Both the position numbers and the translations under genes were made by a program. From IMG/VR virus record IMGVR_UViG_3300027736_000020, positions 120,089-184,088 of that record: a stretch of 64,000 bases of DNA; one strand, written 5' to 3'. This stretch comes from a virus. The notes beneath the pieces were generated by a model that was not told the origin of the DNA, did no database searches, and saw only the letters and a program-made list of their open reading frames with translations. Shown here in pieces: positions 1 to 9,100 of this stretch; position 1 is the stretch's first letter, and the number at the start of each line of letters is the position of its first letter.

Positions 1-2741
1 CTTTTTTGAGCACTATCGCCGCCACGTGAAGCGATTTTTATTTTTTGTTCTGCGTTATACTCCTGTTTTGTTTTAGAAAGTGAATCAAGAATATTTTGTG
101 AACTAATTGATGTTGAATCGAGCAATTCAATAAAATCTTTTTCTGATGGATTTTTTGGCTTTCCTCTTTTAAAAACTGTATATTTTGAATTTTCTCTTGT
201 TTCTTTTATCCATTTCTCAATTTTTTCTTGTAATTCTCCTGCAAGATTTCCTTCTTCGATTTTTCTTTTTAAAAGAACATACTTGTCACCATCACTATTG
301 TGCTTTTCCCAAGCACTTATTTTTTTTCTATCTTCTATTTGATCTTTAAGTGCTCCATGATTTGTCCCTGAATTTGAGCGCAAAAATGACGCAATATATT
401 CGTCATCGGTTGGTTCGTCATTCTTGAGTTCAAAATCAGGATTTTTTATTTCATCCGCTACTTCATATGTGACTTGCGATATGGGAGTTGGCGGAGCTTT
501 TTTCCAAAATGGACTAGTGGCAAAAAAACTTTTTTTCTGATCAGGATTCAGGCCATTAAGAGTATCGTCGAAATTTTTCGTTGATTTGTACAGTGATCCA
601 TCTGGATTTTCTTTGTATATGAGAACGTGCATTTTAGTAAAATCATTTTCAAATTTTACATGAGCAAACATTGTTTCAACACCTGTTGTTGGTGGCCTAA
701 GTCTAAAGAATAAGCTGCCATTTTCCATTCGAATAGGGTCAGTTCCTAATTCCGGCGGTTCTGCAACGGAGAATTTTGACACATCAGAGGGAATGTCTCT
801 ATGAATATCTTGAAAAGCTCCTGCTGTTCCAATTGGTTCAGAACCATCTGGAAAATATTCGCGATCATTGCCTGCTATAGTGGTTATTCCGGACGTTACG
901 GTGACCCTTCGCCCTGTTGCATCAACAGGAGCAACTATTCCGGGCTGCTCCCTCATGTATTGAAGTGCTTTCTTTTTGATTGTTTCAATATCTGCTTGTC
1001 CATTTCCATTAAAAGTCAAAAAATCTACAAGTTTTCTAGCATTTAATGTCCAAGTTCCACCTTTATGTCCAGACAAATTTCTGTTTTGAAAATCGCTCAA
1101 AGACTCCTGTTCTGTTCCCGGAGCAAAGATTCCATTATCTTCTGCATTTCCAAAAGCTTTTAATATGTCATTCCTTGTCTTGTCAGGAAGACTTGAAAAT
1201 GCATCTTTCCACTTTTGTTTTTCTTCGTCAGTTTCAAATAGTTTTCCAGGGGTAGTTTTCCATTTCGTATATAGTTCTCCAAAAGAAAGACTGCTGTTTC
1301 TTCGAGCAGCACCTAGTTTTTTTATTACTTCTTGATGCCATCTTTCAATGTTTTTCTTAGCATTAGGCCATCCAAAAACCCCTCCAAATGGCAGTGCAAC
1401 GCCAATGTTTCCATTTAATCTTGTATCGGCTTCCGTTGCCATCATTGATTTGCTTACTGCTTGATTCCTTAATATTGATGCATTGCTCCAAGCTTCAGTA
1501 ACTTTTCTTGCAAGATTAGATATGTCTTCTGAATCGCTATCCTTTGCCGGAATTAAATTGTCAAGTATTTCATTGAGATGTTCCTTTCTTAGAGACCCTT
1601 GTACCCATATACCATCTTCGTTTTTTTCAAATCTATCAGCGTGAGAAAGTATTTTGTCCTTATTGTCATCAGTTAATGCTGCTGAGTCCAGCAATCTCTT
1701 AAAGTCTTCGTGCTTATACAGATCAGCAAGGTGCTCGCGAACGGTATTCGGGTCAATATTCGACCCTTCGGTTGCTTCTGGAAGAGGAGCCAACAAACTG
1801 TCATCATGCCCTATAAAATGATGCAAAGGAATTCCCAACAGGCTTGTTGGTTTATACAAATGATCAGTTAACTTTTGATGGTTTAAACTTAATAAACCAC
1901 CTTTACGTCCATTTCCTTTTTCCCAACCAAAAAAAGTCTTGAGAAGTTTTTTGGTTCCATCAGTCATCGAATGCCAATAAATATGTTTTTCAACCTTGTC
2001 TTGATCGGTTCGTACTTGGGTTTTTTCTGGATCAAAGCCGTTAATTGGACTAAACCCAATAAGACCAGATGCAGAAACAAAAACACGTTCTAAAATGCCT
2101 TGACTTATTGTTTTCTTTCCAAGATCAATTATTTTTGTTGGGAAACCTTCCGAATGAATGAACTTCATTGGTTGTACTTCCATTAGTACGCTTCCACCAG
2201 CATGAGCAATGGACTTGTCTGATTCTGGTCCGTGTGTGTCAATTGTTCCATCTTCAATCGGAGGATATGTTGTCTTGGGAAATTTTACAAATCTTTCAAC
2301 TAGTCTTTTTCCTGTGTTAGTTATCCTGTTCCATATGCCACGTTGTTCCGCTTGTTCTGGATGAGCAAGTCCTATTTGATCTCTGGTTAGCTGTACTCCA
2401 TCTGCGGAAATTTTAGTAACTTTTGGATGTAGTATTCTAGTCATAACATCGGTTTGTTGTGGCTCAGAAGCCAAATGAGTAACATGAATTCCAACTGTTT
2501 CTCCAGCAATGTTTACATGATTACCAATATGCGTTAGTAGTCCTTTGTTGGTATCAAGAGGATGAACAGGACCTGATAATTCAACGTTATGAATTGGAGC
2601 ATCACTTTTACTAAGGTCATCTGCGTTCAGTTCCAAATCACTTGCTCTGTTAGGTATACTTTGTGATTTGAAAAATAATCCAAATTTTATTTTTTTTGAA
2701 GAGAAAAAATCTTCGTAGATGCTTTTCTTAAAAATCAGCAT
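1..2741 (-). CDS. Large hypothetical protein, C-terminus outside window
   Basis: An open minus-strand frame of about 913 codons runs from an ATG at 2741 to the window edge, so the C-terminus is missing. I do not recognise a domain. The N-terminus (MLIFKKS, then KIKFGLFFKS) matches the M-hydrophobic-KK-S/T start of the proteins at 29041(-), 31329(+) and 33184(+). A second aromatic-basic patch (KKSFFATSPFWKK) occurs near residue 730. The rest is hydrophilic and mixed alpha/beta, without transmembrane segments or low-complexity linkers. The start overlaps the stop of the upstream gene by 7 bases, so the pair is probably translationally coupled. By size and by the shared start it may be a virion or injected protein; that is inference. 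Confidence 0.75.
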   Translation of the reverse strand, partial: MLIFKKSIYEDFFSSKKIKFGLFFKSQSIPNRASDLELNADDLSKSDAPIHNVELSGPVHPLDTNKGLLTHIGNHVNIAGETVGIHVTHLASEPQQTDVMTRILHPKVTKISADGVQLTRDQIGLAHPEQAEQRGIWNRITNTGKRLVERFVKFPKTTYPPIEDGTIDTHGPESDKSIAHAGGSVLMEVQPMKFIHSEGFPTKIIDLGKKTISQGILERVFVSASGLIGFSPINGFDPEKTQVRTDQDKVEKHIYWHSMTDGTKKLLKTFFGWEKGNGRKGGLLSLNHQKLTDHLYKPTSLLGIPLHHFIGHDDSLLAPLPEATEGSNIDPNTVREHLADLYKHEDFKRLLDSAALTDDNKDKILSHADRFEKNEDGIWVQGSLRKEHLNEILDNLIPAKDSDSEDISNLARKVTEAWSNASILRNQAVSKSMMATEADTRLNGNIGVALPFGGVFGWPNAKKNIERWHQEVIKKLGAARRNSSLSFGELYTKWKTTPGKLFETDEEKQKWKDAFSSLPDKTRNDILKAFGNAEDNGIFAPGTEQESLSDFQNRNLSGHKGGTWTLNARKLVDFLTFNGNGQADIETIKKKALQYMREQPGIVAPVDATGRRVTVTSGITTIAGNDREYFPDGSEPIGTAGAFQDIHRDIPSDVSKFSVAEPPELGTDPIRMENGSLFFRLRPPTTGVETMFAHVKFENDFTKMHVLIYKENPDGSLYKSTKNFDDTLNGLNPDQKKSFFATSPFWKKAPPTPISQVTYEVADEIKNPDFELKNDEPTDDEYIASFLRSNSGTNHGALKDQIEDRKKISAWEKHNSDGDKYVLLKRKIEEGNLAGELQEKIEKWIKETRENSKYTVFKRGKPKNPSEKDFIELLDSTSISSQNILDSLSKTKQEYNAEQKIKIASRGGDSAQK

Positions 2742-3229
2742 TTTCCACCTTCTTCAGGGACTTTCCCTTTGACTACTGCCCAATCAGGAATTTGAATGTT
2801 TTCTTCTTTTAATATTCTATGAAGCATGCTATTTTCTTTTCTATATTCAACAAGCATTGTTCCCATTTCTTCTATTTGTTTCTTGAGTTCTTTTATTTCT
2901 TTTTCATAATCGTTTTTCATTAAATCCATTTTTACTTCGTAATGCAATGTCAATAATTGCATTTCTTTCTTTAAGTTCTCTAAATCCTTGCGTATTTCGT
3001 CTCTATAAGAAGTGTTTGCGTCAACAATGAAATTGATTTGATCATTAAAATTTTTATTTGATTCTTGTTCCTTTTTTTGAGAAATAATTAAATCAAGAGC
3101 ATCTTTTTGTTTTGATTTTTTGAAGTATTCTCGAATCACATTCACCATAATTGTGATTAAGATTCCAGAAACCGCTGAAACAATTGAAACAATTTGTTGA
3201 GAATTAAAAGAAAAATCTTCATCAATCAT
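2735..3229 (-). CDS. Membrane-anchored coiled-coil protein
   Basis: 164 aa. Residues about 12-32 form one hydrophobic segment. Residues about 50-140 are a Lys/Glu-rich heptad-like region predicted to be a long coiled coil, followed by a short polar tail ending EEGGKC. This layout (N-terminal anchor, coiled coil outside or inside the membrane) resembles phage spanin-like or membrane-tether proteins, but no lipobox or family motif is visible, so the role is open. The start overlaps the stop of the upstream gene as ATGA and the stop overlaps the next start, so three minus-strand genes form one operon. Confidence 0.8.
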   Translation of the reverse strand: MIDEDFSFNSQQIVSIVSAVSGILITIMVNVIREYFKKSKQKDALDLIISQKKEQESNKNFNDQINFIVDANTSYRDEIRKDLENLKKEMQLLTLHYEVKMDLMKNDYEKEIKELKKQIEEMGTMLVEYRKENSMLHRILKEENIQIPDWAVVKGKVPEEGGKC

Positions 3230-3663
3230 GTGGGATTTTCATCTTTCAGCCTCATATTTTCATAACTAACTGGTTCTGATACATTTGACAGTCCTAATCG
3301 TTGCACCAATGGATTTTTTTCAATTTCATTTGATCTTGTCGGAGCCCAAATATCTCCTCGACAAGGCATAGGCAAAGGGAACATTGCTTGTTCTTGTTGC
3401 GGTACAATTTGTCCAGCACTATTTCTTATAATAGAAGAAGGTTTCACTGGCATAGGCATCAATATGGATAATGATCGTATTGCGGACATAAGTATTGTAC
3501 AATTATTTTTCTTGGCGCAATTTCCGCAAGACTTTTCTGGCATTTTTGGCTTTGATCCATGAATTATTATGTCAGGATCATCTTCTGGTTGGGAATAATT
3601 TGTCAGTTGAATTCTCATTTGTTTCACCACTCGGCATGATGTATCATCATAACACAGGAACAT
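3226..3663 (-). CDS. Small cysteine-cluster protein, hypothetical
   Basis: About 145 aa if started at the ATG at 3663; the frame stays open to 3741, and ATG 3618 is another candidate. None has a strong ribosome-binding site, so the start is uncertain. The longest version would run into the divergent gene at 3711. A cluster CGNC-AKKNNC (C-x2-C-x5-C) suggests metal binding. The rest is proline-rich with polar, turn-forming sequence. First gene of the leftward three-gene operon. I do not recognise the family. Confidence 0.6.
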   Translation of the reverse strand: MFLCYDDTSCRVVKQMRIQLTNYSQPEDDPDIIIHGSKPKMPEKSCGNCAKKNNCTILMSAIRSLSILMPMPVKPSSIIRNSAGQIVPQQEQAMFPLPMPCRGDIWAPTRSNEIEKNPLVQRLGLSNVSEPVSYENMRLKDENPT

Positions 3664-3710
3664 GTCAAACTCATGGCTTTCAAAAGATTCAGTGATATTC
3701 GGAGACAAAA

Positions 3711-4649
3711 ATGCCACAATCTTTACGATTAAAAAAAGCATTAAAAAATTTAAATCACAGTAATTTGTTGCTTGAAAACATTAATGAGCATTTAACAATT
3801 TCTGTTTCTGGTGAAGAAGATCTTGAAAAAAGCCTTGGCAAGAACAGGGCTCCACAAAAACGTCCGACAAAAATCACTTCTTCTGCAGCATTTGAGGGGC
3901 ACATAGGAACTGGAGTTCGCCCTTCGGCAAAATCAACCATGGCGAACAAAATCATTTCCTCCCTTATGGGAGGATCATCCTCACCTGCCAACGGTTCCTC
4001 GCCATTTCCTGCGATCACTTTTTCTGGACCATCAAAATCCCTTGGAGAATCCAAGGAAGACTGGCAATCTCATCCTAACTGTTCCGTTGGATCATTTGCT
4101 TTTATTCAACATCCATACAAGCATCAACAACCCGTTTGGACACGAATCATTTCAATAGGAAAGCATGGAATACAAGCAAATGAAACCAGTGGACATACGC
4201 ACAATGTGCGATGGCCACACATTCTGGATATTCAGCCTGTTATTGGTCATGGCATTCATCCTGCTGAAGACAAAGAAGTAGTCATTGATTTACACAAGAT
4301 GGGGGCACCACTTGAGCACGATAGCAAATTGTCTCATGCAGATTTGATGCATGCTGAAGAATATCTTCGTCAATTGAATCTTCCAATAATATCAGATCTC
4401 ATTCATGGAGAATTGGAAGATTCAGGTTCGGCATACGATGAGTTAAGAAATATTCATGCTCCACTTGATCCAGTTTCCATGACTGAAGATACTAGTGGCA
4501 AGAACAGCGTATTGCCTGCGCATTTGCAGGAACTCATTGATGAGCTTTCTTCCATGGGCAAACCCATTGACGTTGAAAAACTTTCCAAGCTTCCCAAAAA
4601 AGATATTTTAAAAGTTCTTGAATATTATTTTAAGGATTCAAATATATGA
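3711..4649 (+). CDS. Hypothetical protein with a small beta-barrel-like segment
   Basis: 312 aa. The start is fixed by GGAG six bases before the ATG. Residues about 125-170 (AFIQHPYKHQQPVWTRI, then GHTHNVRWPHILDIQP) look like a compact SH3-like beta unit of the kind seen in phage structural or portal-associated proteins; that likeness is by eye only. Residues 36-44 contain EDLEKSLGK, similar to LEKS motifs in the proteins at 31329 and 41024(-). The C-terminus is helical and ends with a Lys-rich LPKKDILKVLEYYF. The stop overlaps the next start (ATGA). Divergent from the 3663(-) operon with under 50 bases between them. Confidence 0.8.
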   Translation: MPQSLRLKKALKNLNHSNLLLENINEHLTISVSGEEDLEKSLGKNRAPQKRPTKITSSAAFEGHIGTGVRPSAKSTMANKIISSLMGGSSSPANGSSPFPAITFSGPSKSLGESKEDWQSHPNCSVGSFAFIQHPYKHQQPVWTRIISIGKHGIQANETSGHTHNVRWPHILDIQPVIGHGIHPAEDKEVVIDLHKMGAPLEHDSKLSHADLMHAEEYLRQLNLPIISDLIHGELEDSGSAYDELRNIHAPLDPVSMTEDTSGKNSVLPAHLQELIDELSSMGKPIDVEKLSKLPKKDILKVLEYYFKDSNI

Positions 4650-5068
4650 CATTTCAATCATTTATTGAAGAATGGGAAATAATGCTCCCTGATGGAACAA
4701 TTATACGCGACGAAATACAATATTCCTATGCGATGAGTCCAATAGGAGTTGAGATTGTTCCTCAAAAAAATCGCAGAATAATAACTAGTCCTGAAGGAGA
4801 AGAGGAATATGTTCCTGTTCCTGAGGATTATGAACAAAATCGCGTTGATCTTTGTGAGATTAATGATAAATGGAAAAAGCAAAATGAAAAATATTTTGAA
4901 AAACATGAACACAGAGAAAAGGATTATCTTGAATACAGCAAATGGATAAGTAATAATCTTAAAGATTCGTCTTTGACAAGTCTTTTGATGACATTTGCTC
5001 CAAAATCTTCAAGCGTTTCAGGAATTAGTGGATTATTGCTGCGTCACACACAGAAGGAACAAAAATGA
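4646..5068 (+). CDS. Hypothetical 140-aa protein
   Basis: 140 aa, coupled by ATGA overlap to the genes on both sides. Residues 1-60 (EEWEIMLPDGTIIRDEI..., VEIVPQKNRRIITSPEGEEEYVPVPEDY) look beta-rich. Residues 70-115 are a charged helix. No family recognised. Its position in a tight run of five short plus-strand genes suggests a shared role with them. Confidence 0.75.
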   Translation: MTFQSFIEEWEIMLPDGTIIRDEIQYSYAMSPIGVEIVPQKNRRIITSPEGEEEYVPVPEDYEQNRVDLCEINDKWKKQNEKYFEKHEHREKDYLEYSKWISNNLKDSSLTSLLMTFAPKSSSVSGISGLLLRHTQKEQK

Positions 5069-5235
5069 ACTGCTCACACTGCGGCGCAAAAGCACACACC
5101 CATGTTTTGTGGATTATTCCCAAGGAAAATATTCTCCTGAAAGACAAAAGACTTATTTGTGAGGATTGCATTCCAGCCTTGAGAAGCATCTACGGAAAAA
5201 GAAGCGACAGGCAAATAGAAATTGAAAAATCTTGA
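5065..5235 (+). CDS. 56-aa two-CxxC zinc-ribbon-like protein
   Basis: Reads MNCSHCGAK..., with CSHC at residues 3-6 and CEDC at residues 32-35, spaced as in a small zinc ribbon. AAGGA lies eight bases before the ATG, and the ATG overlaps the upstream stop (ATGA). Such ribbons act as nucleic-acid or protein adaptors; no specific partner is visible. The 58-base gap after it holds an extended -10 promoter. Confidence 0.8.
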   Translation: MNCSHCGAKAHTHVLWIIPKENILLKDKRLICEDCIPALRSIYGKRSDRQIEIEKS

Positions 5236-5268
5236 TCATGGCAAAGACATAGTTTATCTATAAAAAAT

Positions 5269-5277
5269 TGCTATGAT
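5269..5277 (+). promoter_or_regulatory. Extended -10 promoter TGC-TATGAT
   Basis: TG-C-TATGAT lies 17 bases before the ATG at 5294, in an AT-rich gap. The predicted mRNA would begin right at the AAAGG ribosome-binding site. It matches the promoter before nrdJ (TGG-TATGAT). No clear -35 is needed for this class. Confidence 0.5.
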
Positions 5278-5293
5278 AAACAAAAGGTAGAAT

Positions 5294-5659
5294 ATGAACA
5301 GAGAAATAAGAAATCTTGTTGAAAAATTGGCAAAATCCAATTTGAAAAAAGAACACGAAAAATCATTCGTACCAAAAGGAAGTATTCCTCGTGTCATGCA
5401 CGTGGATTCATTTTCTGATAACACTCCTGATGTTTCTCATGTTCGCCATGGTTCCATGTTCATGATTACTGTTCATTTAAAAAATTCTCCTCTTTATGGA
5501 AAAACCTTGTTGCTTCAAAAATTAAAAAATGGATTTTACAAGTTAGTCACCGAAGACGGAGAAAAAGATTCACATGGTCCACAAAAAATTATTGTAGACA
5601 TGGAAAAATCTCTTGTCAAGTATATGAATAAAAAAGGTGCAAAAAAATGGCAAGAATAA
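5294..5659 (+). CDS. Hypothetical 121-aa basic protein
   Basis: 121 aa, AAAGG before the ATG. The N-terminal 35 residues are Lys/Glu-rich helix. Residues 45-110 (HGSMFMITVHLKNSPLYGKT, LLQKLKNGFYKLVTEDGEK) look like a small beta barrel. First gene after the promoter at 5269, probably heading the transcript through the 1935-aa gene. No family recognised. Confidence 0.75.
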   Translation: MNREIRNLVEKLAKSNLKKEHEKSFVPKGSIPRVMHVDSFSDNTPDVSHVRHGSMFMITVHLKNSPLYGKTLLLQKLKNGFYKLVTEDGEKDSHGPQKIIVDMEKSLVKYMNKKGAKKWQE

Positions 5660-6111
5660 AACACGTAAAAATTCATGGAAAAACTCAACTAGTTAAATCT
5701 GAACCCAGTCTTCTTGATGTATATTTTTTCGATGGACAAGAAATCTTGACGAAAGCACAGGACCGTCCTCATGTATCTCCATCTGCAATGCAGATAGCGC
5801 AAACTCCCGCCTTTTTTCGAGGCAAAAAATCTTCACAGTCAAGAAAAACAAAATCTGTAAAAAAATCCATTGATGAAATCAGCCTTCTTGAAGTATTTTC
5901 CGGAGATGTCATGAACAAATCAGAAATTACTGTTTCTCCATATATTTTGAATACTGCAGTAAATTCAACAACACTTATTCCAAAAAGCATGAGCGACAGA
6001 AATCTGTATGGCACAAGATTAAGAAGAAGGAAAAAAAGGCCGGAAACTCAAGGACCTCAAATTCAGGATGCAACAGAGGACTCTATTGTTCCACCTGCGC
6101 CAATTTTCTAA
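5647..6111 (+). CDS. Hypothetical 154-aa basic protein
   Basis: 154 aa. It starts inside the end of the previous gene (13-base overlap), so it is translationally coupled. A beta-rich N-terminus (RIKHVKIHGKTQLVKSEPSL) is followed by Ser/Lys-rich disordered stretches and a basic patch RLRRRKKR near residue 125. No recognised domain. Between two probable structural genes, so a virion role is possible but unproven. Confidence 0.7.
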   Translation: MARIKHVKIHGKTQLVKSEPSLLDVYFFDGQEILTKAQDRPHVSPSAMQIAQTPAFFRGKKSSQSRKTKSVKKSIDEISLLEVFSGDVMNKSEITVSPYILNTAVNSTTLIPKSMSDRNLYGTRLRRRKKRPETQGPQIQDATEDSIVPPAPIF

Positions 6112-6129
6112 AAAAGACTGGAAATCCAA

Positions 6130-9100
6130 ATGGACACAAGATTATCAAAGGCAAGAACAACAAGAAAACCTGCTCCTGCTAATGGCAAAAAAGACAGCAC
6201 TAACAAAGCGGATAAATCCAATGACAAGGTAACTACTCAGCCTTCTTTTATTCCTCCAATAACTTCTTCGGGAGAAAATACTGGGACAACAAGAGGACCG
6301 AATAACGACCCAGTGAATAACGCCATTCGCGCAGGACAGTCAAGTTTTTCCAATGGATCTTCTGTGTTCGCTGGTGGAATCCCTTTGGGAGATATTTTAT
6401 CATTGCCGGGAATTTTTTTAGCAGATACAGTCAGAAGAATGGTTGTTGGGAACAGATCAAAAAATCCCAAAGAAGTTGAAGTTCCTAAAACTGAAGTTGT
6501 TGGACCTGAAGCTCCTAAAACTGAAGTTCCTAAAGTTCGTGAAGCAGAAGCAGTAGCAAGACCACGAGGACCAACAGGAATTTCAGAACAACCTGTTGGA
6601 AAACCTCCTGCAAATTTGAGCCGTTACGAAGGAACATATGCCAGAGAATTGAATGAATTGGATTCAACAGTTAATCGAGGATATGTAGTGAATCCCGAAA
6701 CAGGCGCATTGACACCTCGCGGATTAGCACCAGTGAGAGAACCAGTGAGAGAACCTGTAAAACCCTCTAGTAAGCCTGCAGCTGCAAGTAAACCCTCTGG
6801 TAAGCCTGCTAACTCCGCTAGTGCAAAAATGGAAGGTTTTTCCGGCGCTGGAGGAAAGGCCATAAGCGCTTTAATGGCATACGACATGGTTAATGCAATT
6901 ACTGATATTAGTTGGAATACCATTCAAGATGCTTTAAACAATAAAACACCGGGAGACAGGTTAAATTGGGAGAGAAATAATATTGCCGCAAATGCTATTG
7001 ATCTTGCAACAGGATTTGCTCGCGACACAATGGAAAACGGAGATCTGACACCGGGTCGTGAATCACGATATAGACAAGCGAGAATAGATCTGGCACAAAA
7101 GCAGAAACCTGTTATGGATGAAATTTCCAATCTTGCGGATATATACGAAAAGAGAGAAAGAGATCTTAGCTCTCCTACGTACAGGCAAGCTTTGGCTCTT
7201 GGCGGATACTTGAAAATTGACAAAGACGGAAAACCCATTCCTTTGGAATCCTATGTCAATTCGGAAAATAATAAAAATCCCATGGATCAACATTCACGGC
7301 AACAGGATTTGGCTGAAACTCCCGGAAATCATTTCATTGGCCCTGTTCCTTCGCCTTCAGAAATAAATCAAATGATTAGAGACGGAAAAATAACTGGAAA
7401 TACTAAAGCTCCCGTTCGTCTTGTTCCCACAGAAGATGATCCCAATTTTCCCGGTTTTTGGGACAATATTCTGGCTGGAGATGTTCCCAAAGCGTTAAAT
7501 GCAGCAATGGCTCCATGGTCTAGGGTTGGAAATGAGCTTGGAAAACCAGAAGTAACGAACGAAGGAAAAATAGTTCCAACAAACAGATCCGGTAGTACTC
7601 TTGCAATTGTTCCTAGGGATGTAGAAGATAAAAATAGTTTTCGTGGACTAATACCATTCATGAATAATATTACCGCAAAAAGAGATAAGAGAATCAAGCA
7701 AAATACATATTATGATGGAATGAATTTAGGAGGAGATGCAGTAAAGGAAATGCTTCCCGGTGGACCTCAGGCTATTTCTCCTGTAGAGGCAAATACATTA
7801 AATTATATAGAAAGATTAAAAAGAAAAAATAAAATTGTTCCTAATTTGCCTGCAAGAGAAGGAATAGATGATTCATACGACTATCCTGATGATTTAAATC
7901 CAAATGAAGGGCTTTCTTCGGATTTAACGCGATCTATTTCTTCCAATGCAATGGCAAATTCATTGCTAAAATCGTATTCCAAAAAAAAAATATTAAAAAA
8001 AGCTTTGGTAAGCAGCCAATACAAAAAACCTTCAACGAATGAAGAACCAATTACCACAATAAAAGATCCTCCTAAATACAAAGCACAACCAGTGACTGAG
8101 CAGAGTCCTGCAGGCACGCCAATGCCTGACTACATCATTCCCAAGGGAAAAGGAAAAGCTTATAAAGACATTGTCAGCGGTGGTATCGAACCATATCCAA
8201 GAGAAACAATTGCAAGCGCGACGACACCGCGCACTCTAGAAGAAATACAAAGTGATCCAGTCCGAATTACTGTCACAAGAGGACCGGATGTAGGCGCACA
8301 AAAATTACCTCCTTCATCTCTTCCAAGCGTGCAACAACTTGCCGATTCACTATTTATTGGGTCTGGTGCTGCGCCAAAGGCAACAATTGGAAAATTTCCC
8401 AAAAGCCACTTTGATTATACTCCCGGAGGCAAAAAAACTATATGGAATCCTCAACAGTTAACAACACATCCTGATGCGTTTAATGGTAAAGAAAACATGG
8501 CTACGGACATGGAGGCACTTACAGGTACGGCGTATCCAATAGCAATTGATTCCCAAGGATCTCCATTGCTTGGGGATCATTTAGGTCATTCAGCAGATGC
8601 TCCTGCAGTTATTCCTCATGGATTTTTTTCTAAAACAGCTGACGGTCAACTGGAAAGACTGCCTGATCAAGCATCATGGTATGAACTTCCAAAATCCACA
8701 TTGCTTTATAAAAAAGGCGCAGGGAAACAAGAAGTTCTTGATCCTCAATCTGGAGATCCGGTAACACATTTAAGGTATTTGGGAGCTGTTACAAGAAAAG
8801 AAACAAGAGCAAGGACAGGTGCAGATTTTGCTGAATTTCCTGGAGCAGTGATAGATGATGCTAATTTTCGTGTTCCAGTTACTGGAATTCAGACAAAACA
8901 CGTTGAAGGTTCTTTGTCTTGGCTGTTTACCAATATTTTTCCAATTCCATTATCCGGTGCTAGGCCAATATGGGTAGAGCAATCCATTGATGACATCATT
9001 GCTACGCACATAAGAAAATTTGGAATTGATAAAGCTCCTGATTTGAGCATAGAAGATATAGAAAAGCAAACTCTCAAAACCCCTGTTGATTCATTTCGGG

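Noticed and set aside
801-1255. Two plus-strand open frames (81 and 69 aa)
   Set aside because: They lie inside the long minus-strand gene, have Cys/Phe/Ser-rich antisense composition and no ribosome-binding sites.
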